From positions 4,464,001-4,528,000 of the forward strand of contig NZ_CP065958.1 of NCBI RefSeq assembly GCF_041270065.1: 64,000 nt of DNA. Direction: 5' to 3'. The notes under the pieces are model-generated. The model did not search any database and was not told the origin of the DNA. It saw only the letters and a program-made list of their open reading frames with translations. This stretch comes from Streptomyces fradiae. GTDB taxonomy: Bacteria > Actinomycetota > Actinomycetes > Streptomycetales > Streptomycetaceae. Shown here one piece after another: positions 50,862 to 59,102 of the stretch. Each line of letters opens with the position of its first letter. Within the stretch, counting starts at the first letter, position 1. The position numbers and the translations under genes are program-made.

Positions 50862-51883
50862 GCCGGCACCGCCTTCCGGCGCACCAGCGTCACCAGGAAC
50901 GGCACGCCGATCAGCGCGGTCATCACACCCGCCGGGACCTCGCCCGGCGGGAACAGGATCCGCCCGAGCACGTCCGCCACGAGCAGCATCACCGGCCCGA
51001 TGAGCGCCGCCATCGGCAGCAGCCAGCGGTGGTCGCCGCCGACCACGGCCCGGGCGATGTGGGGTACGGCGAGGCCGACGAAGGCGATCGGCCCGGCGGC
51101 GGCGACCCCGGCGCCGGTCAGTACGGTCGCGCCGACCCCGCCGACGATCCGTACCGTCGCCACCCGCTGCCCGAGCCCCTTGGCCACGTCCTCGCCGAGC
51201 GCGAGCGCGTCAAGGCCGCGCGCCACGGACAGCACGAGGACCGCGCCGAGCAGCAGGAAGGGCCAGATCTGGCCGACGACCTGGACGTCCCGGCCGTCCA
51301 GCGAGCCGATCTGCCAGAACCGGAACTCGTCGAGCGCCGACGCCTTCGTCGTCAGGACGCCGGTGGTCACGGACAGCAGCAGCGCGTTGATCGCCGCGCC
51401 GCCGAGCGCCAGCTTCACGGGCGTCGCCCCGCCCCGGCCGCTCGACGCGATCGCGTACACGGCGACGGACGCGAGCGCGGCGCCGGCGAAGGCGAACCAC
51501 ACGTACCCGGTGAGGGTGTGCACCCCGGCGAACGCGAGGGCGAGGACGACGCCGACCGAGGCGCCCTGGCTGATGCCGAGGATGCCGGGGTCGGCGATCG
51601 GGTTACGGGTGATGCCCTGCAGCGCGGTCCCGGCGAGCGCGAGCGCCGCGCCGACCATCAGACCGATCAGCGTGCGCGGCACCCGGAGCTGCCGCACCAC
51701 CTCGGCGTCGTCGCCCGTGGCGCCGTGCAGCAGCGCGTCGAGCACGGTGGACGGCGGGACGGCGCGGGCACCGACCGCGAGACTGAGCAGAACCGCGACG
51801 AGCAGGGCGACCAGGGCCGCCGTGGTCGCGACGACGCGCCGAGTGGCGCGTCGGCCGACCCGTCGGTTACGTGCAGCGGACAT
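50858..51883 (-). CDS. FecCD-type siderophore ABC permease (first)
   Basis: About 341 residues from ATG 51883 (MSAARNRR); the upstream frame is in the promoter. The FecCD motifs are [40 protein letters not shown] and [20 protein letters not shown]. It starts the operon behind an iron box. The two permeases are paralogous, as in enterobactin/desferrioxamine-type importers. Confidence 0.95.
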   Translation of the reverse strand: MSAARNRRVGRRATRRVVATTAALVALLVAVLLSLAVGARAVPPSTVLDALLHGATGDDAEVVRQLRVPRTLIGLMVGAALALAGTALQGITRNPIADPGILGISQGASVGVVLALAFAGVHTLTGYVWFAFAGAALASVAVYAIASSGRGGATPVKLALGGAAINALLLSVTTGVLTTKASALDEFRFWQIGSLDGRDVQVVGQIWPFLLLGAVLVLSVARGLDALALGEDVAKGLGQRVATVRIVGGVGATVLTGAGVAAAGPIAFVGLAVPHIARAVVGGDHRWLLPMAALIGPVMLLVADVLGRILFPPGEVPAGVMTALIGVPFLVTLVRRKAVPA

Positions 51884-51893
51884 GGAGATGAGG

Positions 51894-51912
51894 TTAGCCA
51901 AGGCTTCGCTAA
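51894..51912 (-). promoter_or_regulatory. IdeR/DmdR-type iron box
   Basis: TTAGCCAAGGCTTCGCTAA agrees with the actinobacterial iron-box consensus TTAGGTTAGGCTAACCTAA at 13 of 19 positions, with both outer TTAG/CTAA ends intact. It ends 11 bases upstream of the first permease start, where iron-loaded DmdR would block transcription. Confidence 0.8.
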
Positions 51913-51963
51913 GTGAGGACGGCGCCCCGGTCCTGTTTCGAACACCTGGGCACAATGGCCCCC

Positions 51964-52635
51964 ATGGAATCCCGCACCGGCACCGCCCCCGCCGCAGCCC
52001 CCGCCGCCGCCCCCGCCACGGCTCCCACCGTCGGCTTCGACCTGGACATGACCCTCATCGACTCCCGCCCCGGCATCCACGCCGTCTACATGGCGCTCGC
52101 CGCCGAGACCGGGGTCACGATCGACGCCGACCTGGCGGTCTCCCGGCTCGGGCCGCCGCTGCAGCAGGAGATCGCCGAGTGGTTCCCGGCGGAGCGGGTG
52201 GACGCGATGGTGGAGCGCTACCGGGCCCTCTACCCGACGTACGCCATCGAGTCGAGCCTTCCGCTGCCCGGCGCGCGGGATGCGATTCAAGCCGTTCGCG
52301 AAGCGGGTGGCCGGACCCTGGTCGTCACCGCCAAGAACGAGCCGCACGCCAAGCTGCACCTCTCGTACCTCGGCATCGACCCGGACGCCGTGGTCGGCGG
52401 CCTGTGGGCCGAGGGCAAGGCGGAGGCGCTGCGCGCGCACGGCGCGACGGTGTACGTCGGCGACCACCTCGGCGACATCCGCGGCGCGGAGGCGGCCGGC
52501 GCCCTCTCGGTGGCCGTGGCCACCGGCCCGTACACCCCGGAGGGCCTGCGGGCGGCCGGCGCGGACGTGGTCCTGACCGACCTGACGGACTTCCGCCCCT
52601 GGTGGGAGGCGTACGTGAAGGACCTGCGCGGCTAG
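51964..52635 (+). CDS. HAD-family hydrolase (phosphoglycolate phosphatase-like)
   Basis: A 223-residue HAD protein from ATG 51964, with an Ala/Pro-rich start. Motif I is GFDLDMTLIDSRPG, motif II LVVTAKN, motif III Lys region in GLWAEGKAEAL and motif IV VYVGDHLGDIRGAE. The cap is the small helical type of phosphoglycolate phosphatases. Substrate unknown. It is divergent from the iron-uptake operon; its promoter may overlap the iron box region. The stop overlaps the converging small membrane gene. Confidence 0.9.
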   Translation: MESRTGTAPAAAPAAAPATAPTVGFDLDMTLIDSRPGIHAVYMALAAETGVTIDADLAVSRLGPPLQQEIAEWFPAERVDAMVERYRALYPTYAIESSLPLPGARDAIQAVREAGGRTLVVTAKNEPHAKLHLSYLGIDPDAVVGGLWAEGKAEALRAHGATVYVGDHLGDIRGAEAAGALSVAVATGPYTPEGLRAAGADVVLTDLTDFRPWWEAYVKDLRG

Positions 52636-52904
52636 GCCGCCTGGCGGGCCTGCACGGCCCGCGCCCGGCGCCGCCCGGCGGCGATCGACCGCAGCACCCC
52701 GGCGCCGGCGACGAGGAAGCCGACGCCCATCAGCATCGACACCAGGTAGGCGACGGTCGGGAACGGATCGGTCCCGAGGAACAGCGGAGCCACCGTGACC
52801 AGGGTCGCGACCGCCCCGACGGCGAAGAGGATCACACCGGCCCGGACGAGCCCGTCACCGGGCGCGCTGTCGTGCGCCGGGGCCTTGGGGGTTTCGTTAC
52901 GCAT
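52632..52904 (-). CDS. small two-helix membrane protein
   Basis: A 90-residue protein from ATG 52904 with hydrophobic segments GVILFAVGAVATLVTVAPLF and VAYLVSMLMGVGFLVAGAGV, ending in a basic tail (RRRARAVQARQAA). It is a conserved small Streptomyces membrane protein without known function. The frame is open far upstream, but this start matches the coding pattern. Confidence 0.75.
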   Translation of the reverse strand: MRNETPKAPAHDSAPGDGLVRAGVILFAVGAVATLVTVAPLFLGTDPFPTVAYLVSMLMGVGFLVAGAGVLRSIAAGRRRARAVQARQAA

Positions 52905-52986
52905 TCGGCCAGGGTAGTTCCCAGGCCGAGGGGAACGGACCGGAGACGTCTTGTCACCGGGCCACAGCCCACTAGCCTGGGTTCCG

Positions 52987-53052
52987 GCGGGTCGGTGACC
53001 CGCTGTCATTCTTTCCGCTTCCAGACTTCCAGCTTCAAGATTTTCCTTCCAG
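52987..53052 (+). promoter_or_regulatory. structured leader of the cold-shock gene
   Basis: GCGGGTC/GACCCGC form a 7-pair hairpin (52987-53003) with a GGT loop, followed by three CTTCCAG copies (53018, 53026, 53046). The stretch lies 60-125 bases before the GTG start. Cold-shock mRNAs often have long leaders that alter folding with temperature; that role is inferred. Confidence 0.4.
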
Positions 53053-53111
53053 AGTTTCCACAGGGCCGGGACCCCGGCACACCCATCGAGTACGAGGACG
53101 AGGGAACGGAC

Positions 53112-53495
53112 GTGCCTACCGGCAAGGTCAAATGGTTCAACAGCGAGAAGGGCTTCGGCTTTCTCTCCCGCGACGACGGCGGCGACGTCTTCGTGCACTC
53201 GTCGGTGCTGCCCGCCGGAGTCGACGCCCTGAAGCCGGGTCAGCGCGTGGAGTTCGGCGTGGTCGCCGGGCAGCGCGGGGACCAGGCGCTCTCCGTGACG
53301 GTCCTCGACCCGGCCCCGTCCGTCGCCGCGGCGCAGCGCCGTAAGCCCGACGAACTGGCGTCCATCGTGCAGGACCTCACCACGCTCCTGGAGAACATCA
53401 CGCCGATGCTGGAGCGCGGCCGCTACCCCGACAAGGTGCACGGCAAGAAGATCGCCGGCCTGCTGCGGGCGGTCGCCGACCAGCTCGACGTGTAG
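53112..53495 (+). CDS. cold-shock domain protein with C-terminal extension
   Basis: A 127-residue protein from GTG 53112. The first 66 residues are a cold-shock domain with RNP1 KGFGFLSRD and RNP2 VFVHSSVL. The last 60 residues add a helical region (DELASIVQDLTTLLENITPM, then HGKKIAGLLRAVADQL) not present in short CspA proteins. It binds single-stranded RNA or DNA. This long form is regular in Streptomyces, next to the mqnD gene. Confidence 0.95.
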   Translation: MPTGKVKWFNSEKGFGFLSRDDGGDVFVHSSVLPAGVDALKPGQRVEFGVVAGQRGDQALSVTVLDPAPSVAAAQRRKPDELASIVQDLTTLLENITPMLERGRYPDKVHGKKIAGLLRAVADQLDV

Positions 53496-53518
53496 TCGCC
53501 CGTCCGGTTCCCGTCCGG

Positions 53519-54373
53519 TTACGGGAAACGCAGCGCGTCCGGGCCGAGGGGCGGTACGAGTCCCTCGGCCGCGGCGCGGGTGAGCAGGCCGCGGACGGCC
53601 GCGTAGCCGTGCTCGCCGAGGTCCGCCGTGAACTCGTTGACGTAGAGGCCGATGTGCTGATCGGCCACCTTGGGTTCCATCTCCTGCGCGTGTTCGAGTA
53701 CGTAGGGGCGGGAGGCGGACGGGTCGTCCCAGGCCATCCGCACCGAGGCGCGCGCCGCGTCGGCGAGCCGCCGCAGCATGTCCTCGCCGAGCGAGCGCTT
53801 GGCGACGATCGCGCCGAGCGGGATCGGCAGGCCGGTGGTGTGCTCCCAGTGCTCGCCCATGTCGGCGAGCGCGTGCAGACCGTAGTTCTGGTACGTGAAA
53901 CGGGCCTCGTGGATGACGAGACCGGCGTCCACCTTGCCGTCCCGTACCGCCGGCATGATCTCGTGGAAGGGCAGCACGACGACCTCGCCGACCCCTCCCG
54001 GGACGGTGTCCGCCGCCCACAGCCGGAAGAGCAGATAGGCCGTCGAGCGCTCGCTCGGCACCGCGACCGTCTTGCCGGCCAGATCCGCCGGGTCGCCCGC
54101 CTCCCGGGTGAGCACCAGCGGCCCGCAGCCGCGCCCCAGGGCGCCGCCGCAGGGCAGCAGGGCGTATTCGTCGAGGATCCACGGCAGCACCGCGTACGAC
54201 ACCTTCAGGACGTCGTACGGGGCGTCGCCGGCCTCCGCCCAGCCGTTGGTCAGGTCGATGTCGGCGAAGGTCACGTCGAGCCGCGGGGCGTCCGGGACCC
54301 GGCCGTGCGCCCAGGCGTCGAAGACGAAGGTGTCGTTCGGGCACGGCGAGTAGGCGATCTTCAGCTTGGGCAC
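53519..54373 (-). CDS. mqnD: 1,4-dihydroxy-6-naphthoate synthase (futalosine pathway)
   Basis: A 284-residue enzyme converting cyclic dehypoxanthine futalosine to 1,4-dihydroxy-6-naphthoate in menaquinone synthesis. MqnD landmarks are KIAYSPCPNDTFVFDAWAHG at the N-terminus, VSYAVLPWILDEYALLPCGG, GRGCGPLVLT and VIHEARFTYQNYGL, in a periplasmic-binding-like fold. It overlaps mqnB by 13 bases on the same strand, so the two are coupled. mqnA, mqnC and mqnE would lie elsewhere, as usual in Streptomyces. Confidence 0.96.
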   Translation of the reverse strand: MPKLKIAYSPCPNDTFVFDAWAHGRVPDAPRLDVTFADIDLTNGWAEAGDAPYDVLKVSYAVLPWILDEYALLPCGGALGRGCGPLVLTREAGDPADLAGKTVAVPSERSTAYLLFRLWAADTVPGGVGEVVVLPFHEIMPAVRDGKVDAGLVIHEARFTYQNYGLHALADMGEHWEHTTGLPIPLGAIVAKRSLGEDMLRRLADAARASVRMAWDDPSASRPYVLEHAQEMEPKVADQHIGLYVNEFTADLGEHGYAAVRGLLTRAAAEGLVPPLGPDALRFP

Positions 54374-55113
54374 GACGGGAACTCCTCCGGCTCCACGAGA
54401 GCGGTCACGAGAGCGGTCACGAAGACGGTGCGGCTGAGCCGCTCGACGGCGTCCCGCAGCGCGGCCAGGGCCTCGCCGATGCGCCAGGCGGCGCGGTCGC
54501 GCGGGCCGACGGCGTTCGACACGGCCCGCACCTCGACGACGGGCACGCCGTACGCCGCGGCCGCCTCGGCCACCCCGAAGCCCTCCATCGCCTCGGCGGC
54601 GGCCCCCGGGTGACGGGCCGCCAGCTCGGCGGCGCGCGCGGCGGTGCCGGTCACGGTGGAGACGGTGAGCACCGGGCCGGTGACGGCGCCGGGGATCGCG
54701 CCCGCGATCCGGTCGACGAGCTGCTTCGGCACGGGGTGCGCGGAGCGCCCGAAGCCGAGCTCCTCGACGGAGAGGTAGCCGCCGGGCGCGTCGGGCGACT
54801 GCGCGCCCAGGTCGGCCGCGACGATGCTGTCGGACACGACGACGGTGCCGATGGGGGCGTGCGGGAGGAAACCGCCGGCGATCCCGGCGGAGACGATCAG
54901 GTCGTACGGGCGGTTCTGGGCGCCCTGGGCGTGTGCCCGGGCGAGCGCCGTGGCGGTGGCCGCGGCGGCGGCCGCGGGCCCCACACCCCCGACGAGGACG
55001 TCGACGACGGGCCCCTCCGACCCGGCGGGGGGTGTCGTGAGTGCCGTGAGGCCGGCGGCGACGGAGTCCGCCTCCGCCGCCACGGCCGTCACGATGAGAA
55101 TCCGGTGGATCAC
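54361..55113 (-). CDS. mqnB: futalosine hydrolase
   Basis: A 250-residue nucleoside phosphorylase-fold enzyme that removes hypoxanthine from futalosine. Visible motifs: ILIVTAVAAEADSVAAGL, VDVLVGGVGPAAAAAATATA, LIVSAGIAGGFLPHAPIGTV, AEAMEGFGVAEAAAAYGVPV and EVRAVSNAVGPRDRAAW. The length is normal. It precedes mqnD with a short overlap. Confidence 0.95.
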   Translation of the reverse strand: MIHRILIVTAVAAEADSVAAGLTALTTPPAGSEGPVVDVLVGGVGPAAAAAATATALARAHAQGAQNRPYDLIVSAGIAGGFLPHAPIGTVVVSDSIVAADLGAQSPDAPGGYLSVEELGFGRSAHPVPKQLVDRIAGAIPGAVTGPVLTVSTVTGTAARAAELAARHPGAAAEAMEGFGVAEAAAAYGVPVVEVRAVSNAVGPRDRAAWRIGEALAALRDAVERLSRTVFVTALVTALVEPEEFPSCPS

Positions 55114-55120
55114 CGGTGGA

Positions 55121-55603
55121 TCAGGATTCCTTCTTCTTCAGCTCGAAGTGCCAGATGCCGGTCACCGACTTGCCGGTGTTCTCGACGATCGTGACCTGCG
55201 TCTGGTTGGTCTCCTCGCCCGTCTGGGTGGAGAAGAAGGCGCTGGCCGGAATGGTCCGGTAGGTCTTCTTGAACGGCTCCGGCTCGGCCGCCTGGCCGCC
55301 CAGGAAGATCGTCCAGCCGTTGTCGGCGATGTCCGGGTCGACGCCGAAGCGGACCTTGTCGGACGGGTCGACCGAGATGGAGTGCTCGGACTTCTTGTTC
55401 AGGCAGGCGGCGATCTGCTTCTCCGCGATGGGGTCGCCGTCGTTGTAGCAGGCGGCCTCGGAGTTCACCGACTTGGACCCGACCGTCACGGTCGCAACCG
55501 GGGTCGGCTTGTCACAGGCGGAGAGGACGAGGAGCCCCGCGGAGACGGCCCCGAGGGCCACGGCGGCCCGGCGGCGCTTACGGGTGAGGAACGCAACGGT
55601 CAT
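55121..55603 (-). CDS. DUF2771 lipoprotein
   Basis: A 160-residue exported lipoprotein from ATG 55603. The lipobox is LSAC (Cys30) after a basic, hydrophobic signal. The mature part includes PVATVTVGSKSVNSEAACYN and GIWHFELKKKES, matching DUF2771. Function unknown. It is a fixed neighbour of mqnB in Streptomyces as I recall. It lies 7 bases from mqnB and may share its transcript. Confidence 0.85.
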   Translation of the reverse strand: MTVAFLTRKRRRAAVALGAVSAGLLVLSACDKPTPVATVTVGSKSVNSEAACYNDGDPIAEKQIAACLNKKSEHSISVDPSDKVRFGVDPDIADNGWTIFLGGQAAEPEPFKKTYRTIPASAFFSTQTGEETNQTQVTIVENTGKSVTGIWHFELKKKES

Positions 55604-55724
55604 GAGCCGAAGGCTATCGGGCCCCTGCCGTCCTGCCACGCGGGGGTACGGCGTGCCGCGCGCGAGCCCACCCACGGGGCCCCGCGCCTGCCCTCCCGCA
55701 CCCGTACGGACCGGCGCCCACCCC

Positions 55725-57122
55725 CTACGCCACCTTCTCCTTCCGCGCTCCCCCCTTCCGTCCCGGCCTCCGCGCCGCCGCCACCAGGCCCCGTACGGCA
55801 AGGAGCCAGCCGAGCGCCAGGATGCCGGCGGCCACGGCCATGCCCACCGAGCCGTTCAGCGGCAGCGAGATGCCGATCGCGCCGCCCACCACCCAGGCCA
55901 TCTGCAGGGCCGTCTCCGAACGGGCGAACGCCGAGGTCCGCACCGTCTCCGGGACGTCGCGCTGGATCAGCGCGTCGAGCGACAGCTTGGACAGGGCCTG
56001 GGTCAGGCCGGCGACCGCGCCGAGGACCGCCACCATCAGACCGCCAAAGAAGATCGCGGCCAGCACGGCGGTCGCGAGGACGATCGACAGCATCGTGGCG
56101 ATGATCACTTCGGGCCCGTGCCCCCGCTCCTTCAGCAGCGAGCCGACCGCCGTCCCGCACGCGTTGCCGACGCCCGCCGCCACCGCCACCATGCCGAGCG
56201 ACACCGCCGCGCTCTGCCCGGGCAGCGGGTGCACGCGCAGCAGGAAGGCCAGGAAGAAGATCAGGAAACCCGACAGCATGCGCTGCGAGGCGTTCGCCTG
56301 GAGGCCGTGCAGGACCGCCGGGCCCACCGTCCGCAGGCTGGGTTTCTTCTCGCCGTGGGTGAGCAGGTGGGCCCGCCGCTCGCCCCGCGCCGAGTCCACC
56401 TTGTGCGGCAGCCGCAGCGCCCAGTACGTACCGAGCAGGAACAGCGCGCACGCCCCGTACAGCGGCCAGCCCGACCCGACCGTCTGCAGCCCGGCGCCGA
56501 TCGGCGCGGCGATGCCGGTGGCGAGCAGGCCCGCCAGCGTCACCCGCGAGTTCGCCTTCACGAGGGAGAAGTTCGGTGGCAGCAGGCGGGGCACGACGGC
56601 GCTGCGCACCACCCCGTACGCCTTCGAGGCCACGAGCACGCCGAGCGCCGCCGGATAGAGCTGGATCCCGCCGGTCGCGACCGCGCCCGACATCAGGATG
56701 GCCAGGACCGCCCGGGTCAGCATCGCGCCCGCCATCGCCGCGCGCCGGCCGTGCGGGAGCCGGTCCAGGAGCGGGCCGATGACGGGGGCGAGGAGGGTGA
56801 AGGGCGCCATGGTGATCGCGAGGTAGAGCGCGACCCGGCCGCGCGCCTCGTCGGTCGGTACCGAGAAGAAGACCGTGGAGGCGAGCGCGACGGTGATCAT
56901 GACGTCGCCGGCGCCGTTCACGGCGTGCAGCTCGATCAGTTTCCCGAGGCCGGATTCGCCGGCCCCGTGGGCGTGCGTGGCCTTGCGGATGCCCTTCGCG
57001 GTGCCCGTGAACGGCAGGTGCAGGGCGCGGCCCACCTTCCGGCCCGCTCGGCTGAGCGGCCCGGCATGATCGTGGGATCGTGCGGAAGACCGTGCGGCTG
57101 CCACTCCGTCATAGTGCCCCAC
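55725..57122 (-). CDS. MFS transporter
   Basis: About 465 residues from GTG 57122. The N-terminal 60 residues are soluble (RKVGRALHLPFTGTAKGIRK; AHGAGESGLGKLIELHAVNG), followed by 12 hydrophobic segments, including MITVALASTVFFSVP and TMAPFTLLAPVIGPLLDRLP, with the MFS DR-GRR loop (DRLPHGRRAAMAGA) and the second-half LLPPNFSLVKANSRV. Substrate unknown. The gene lies on the conserved mqn-DUF2771 side. Upstream frame sequence is GC-rich and not protein-like. Confidence 0.88.
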   Translation of the reverse strand: MGHYDGVAAARSSARSHDHAGPLSRAGRKVGRALHLPFTGTAKGIRKATHAHGAGESGLGKLIELHAVNGAGDVMITVALASTVFFSVPTDEARGRVALYLAITMAPFTLLAPVIGPLLDRLPHGRRAAMAGAMLTRAVLAILMSGAVATGGIQLYPAALGVLVASKAYGVVRSAVVPRLLPPNFSLVKANSRVTLAGLLATGIAAPIGAGLQTVGSGWPLYGACALFLLGTYWALRLPHKVDSARGERRAHLLTHGEKKPSLRTVGPAVLHGLQANASQRMLSGFLIFFLAFLLRVHPLPGQSAAVSLGMVAVAAGVGNACGTAVGSLLKERGHGPEVIIATMLSIVLATAVLAAIFFGGLMVAVLGAVAGLTQALSKLSLDALIQRDVPETVRTSAFARSETALQMAWVVGGAIGISLPLNGSVGMAVAAGILALGWLLAVRGLVAAARRPGRKGGARKEKVA

Positions 57123-57492
57123 GGACCGGTCGGACGAACCGTTGACAGGGCCCGGCGGGGCCTGTGGGCCGTGTTCCGGGGGCCGCGGCCCCCGTTCCGC
57201 GGTCCGCGATGCGGGCCACTTGGGGCGGGCAGGTGGGCTGAGCGCTGCGAACGGGGTAGCGTGCGTAGCGCGCCACCGGCGGATGTTCTCGGCCGCGCGC
57301 CTCTTCGGCATCCCGCAGAATGGATGACGATAGGTGTGCCCGAGACACGCGAGAAGCACGAGAGACATGTCGGGCGTGGACGTCGATGCGGCCCTCTGGT
57401 CCGCTCCGCCCACGGCCCCGTACCTCCCTCCCGCCTGCTCCCGCTCCTCGGCCGGCGCACCCGTGAGACGGCGTAGGAGAGAAGCGAGACCT

Positions 57493-58431
57493 GTGAGTGC
57501 TGCGACGACGCGAAGCCGTACCCCGCGAGCCACGCGTGCCCCGCGAGCCGTACGTACCCCCGACCGTCTGTGCGCCGAGGCGGTAGACCTCGCGAGGGAG
57601 GCCGCCGACGAGGCGGCCGCGCCCGGCGTGGTCGGCGCGCATGTGGAGGTCGTCGCCGAGGGCGACCGGGTCGTCACGCACTTCTTCGAGTCGAAGGAGC
57701 CCGGCTACCGGGGCTGGCGCTGGGCCGTGACCGTCACCCGGGCGTCCCGGGCCAAGAACGTCACGCTTGACGAAACCGTCCTGCTGCCCGGTCCCGACGC
57801 CCTCATGGCCCCCGAGTGGGTGCCGTGGAGCGAGCGGCTGCGGCCCGGCGACATGGGGCCCGGGGACCTGCTGCCGACGGAGCAGGACGACCTGCGCCTG
57901 GAGCCCGGCTACTCGGGCGAGGACACGCCGCCGCCGAACTCCGCCGTCTCGGAGGAGATGGTGGACCACCTCGACGAGGAGGACGCCGAGCTGACCTCGC
58001 GCACGCCGTCGCGGGGCGCGATCGCGGCGGTCGCGGAGGAGCTCGGGATGCGGCGGGCGCGGGTGCTCTCGCGGTACGGGCTGCACGTGGCGGCGGACCG
58101 CTGGGACGAGGCGTTCGGGGCGAAGACCCCGATGGCGCAGGCGGCGCCGGCGACGTGCGAGTCGTGCGCCTTCCTGGTGCCGATCGCGGGGTCGCTGAAG
58201 CAGGCGTTCGGTGTCTGCGCGAACGAGTTCTCCCCGGCGGACGGGCGGGTCGTCTCCCTGTCGTACGGCTGCGGCGGCCACTCCGAGGCGGCCGTCATGC
58301 CGAAGCCGCCGCGTCCGGCGCCGCCGGTCCTCGACTCGATGGCGGCGGACGAGTTCCCGCTGCGCCCGGCGAAGGACTCGGGCTCGACGACGGAGCCGGA
58401 CGGGGCGTCGGAGGACCTGGGGCACTCGTAG
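57493..58431 (+). CDS. DUF3027 domain protein
   Basis: About 312 residues from GTG 57493. DUF3027 landmarks: CAEAVDLAREAADEAA, VGAHVEVVAEGDRVVTHFFE, PGYRGWRWAVTVTRASRAK, ETVLLPGPDALMAPEWVPWS and a C-terminal CESCAFLVPIAGSLKQAFGV with a later CGGH, suggesting a zinc site. It is conserved in Streptomyces next to the MFS gene and the sacsin-like gene, and its role is not known. It is divergent from the MFS gene. Confidence 0.85.
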   Translation: MSAATTRSRTPRATRAPRAVRTPDRLCAEAVDLAREAADEAAAPGVVGAHVEVVAEGDRVVTHFFESKEPGYRGWRWAVTVTRASRAKNVTLDETVLLPGPDALMAPEWVPWSERLRPGDMGPGDLLPTEQDDLRLEPGYSGEDTPPPNSAVSEEMVDHLDEEDAELTSRTPSRGAIAAVAEELGMRRARVLSRYGLHVAADRWDEAFGAKTPMAQAAPATCESCAFLVPIAGSLKQAFGVCANEFSPADGRVVSLSYGCGGHSEAAVMPKPPRPAPPVLDSMAADEFPLRPAKDSGSTTEPDGASEDLGHS

Positions 58432-58564
58432 GGGGCTGCGGCCCGTGCGGACGGCGCCTCCCGCGCCGGGCGGTTCGCCCAACCGTTGCGTCTTCGCCCC
58501 GTCGGGGCGGTGCCTGCACGCGCGGGGTCCCACCGCACGTGTGGCCGTCGGCCTCCGCCCCACC

Positions 58565-58610
58565 CCGTGTGGGCATTCGTCCCGCTGGGGCGGGACGGGT
58601 GGGCACACGG
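58565..58610 (+). repeat. complete palindromic element, copy 1
   Basis: The ends are CCGTGTG...CACACGG and the core is CGTCCCGC (58579-58586) with GCGGGACG. The element is 46 bases long and can form a nearly complete cruciform. Its reverse complement aligns with copy 2 except at a few bases and a 1-base length difference in each arm. Confidence 0.8.
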
Positions 58611-58722
58611 GACGGCGCCCATGCGGGCGCGTTCCGCACCTGCGCCTGGACCCGCACCACCGGTGCGGCGCCCATGGGTGACCGTTCAGGCGCGGAAGCC
58701 TAGGCCCGGCAAGGGGCGCCGT

Positions 58723-58770
58723 CCGTTGTGCCCACCCGTTCCGCCCCTGCGGAACGTATGCCCACAACGG
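58723..58770 (-). repeat. complete palindromic element, copy 2
   Basis: Ends CCGTTGTG...CACAACGG and inner arms GTTCCGC/GCGGAAC. The 48-base element is in inverse orientation to copy 1, and compensating changes in both arms keep the pairing, a sign of selection for structure. Confidence 0.8.
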
Positions 58771-58865
58771 AGGTGGTGGCAGGGCGCAGCCTCGTCGGGG
58801 CGGAGGGCCACGCCCCGTCGGGGCGGGAGGGTCCGCAGGTGGGCGCCCCGCACGCTGAAGCGCAG

Positions 58866-58966
58866 GCGCGGAAGCGCCAGGCTCCGCAGGGAGCGCCAGG
58901 CCCGGCCAGGGACCAGGCCCATCCCGCGGCGCGGAAGCGCCAGGCCCCGCGAGGAGCGCCAGGCCC
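58866..58966 (+). repeat. two direct copies of a 38-base GC-rich unit
   Basis: The units at about 58866-58903 and 58929-58966 both begin GCGCGGAAGCGCCAGGC and continue with GGAGCGCCAGGCCC-like sequence. Partial copies occur around 58687 and 58970. Probably slippage-derived filler in the leader of the sacsin-like gene. Confidence 0.6.
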
Positions 58967-59102
58967 CGCCCGGGGGCGCAAGGCCCCGCAGGTGGGTGCC
59001 CCGCCGCGCGCACCCCGCTTCGCGCGGTACCTTCGGCACCGGCCGGGGTTCGGAACCGGTCGGTACCCCGAAAACGAACCGTCCCGCAGAGTGGAGTCAG
59101 GC

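Larger units (their letters stand above)
58432..59102. other. 671-base repeat-rich intergenic region
   Basis: No coding frame is convincing. The region holds two complete palindromic elements in opposite orientation (58565-58610 and 58723-58770) and a later direct repeat (58866-58966). Between them are runs like CCCCGTCGGGGCGG. It separates DUF3027 from the sacsin-like gene and may contain terminators and the promoter of the latter. Confidence 0.7.

Noticed and set aside
58687..59000. CRISPR-like repetition
   Set aside because: The repeats are two or three GC-rich units without uniform spacers, and no cas genes are present.
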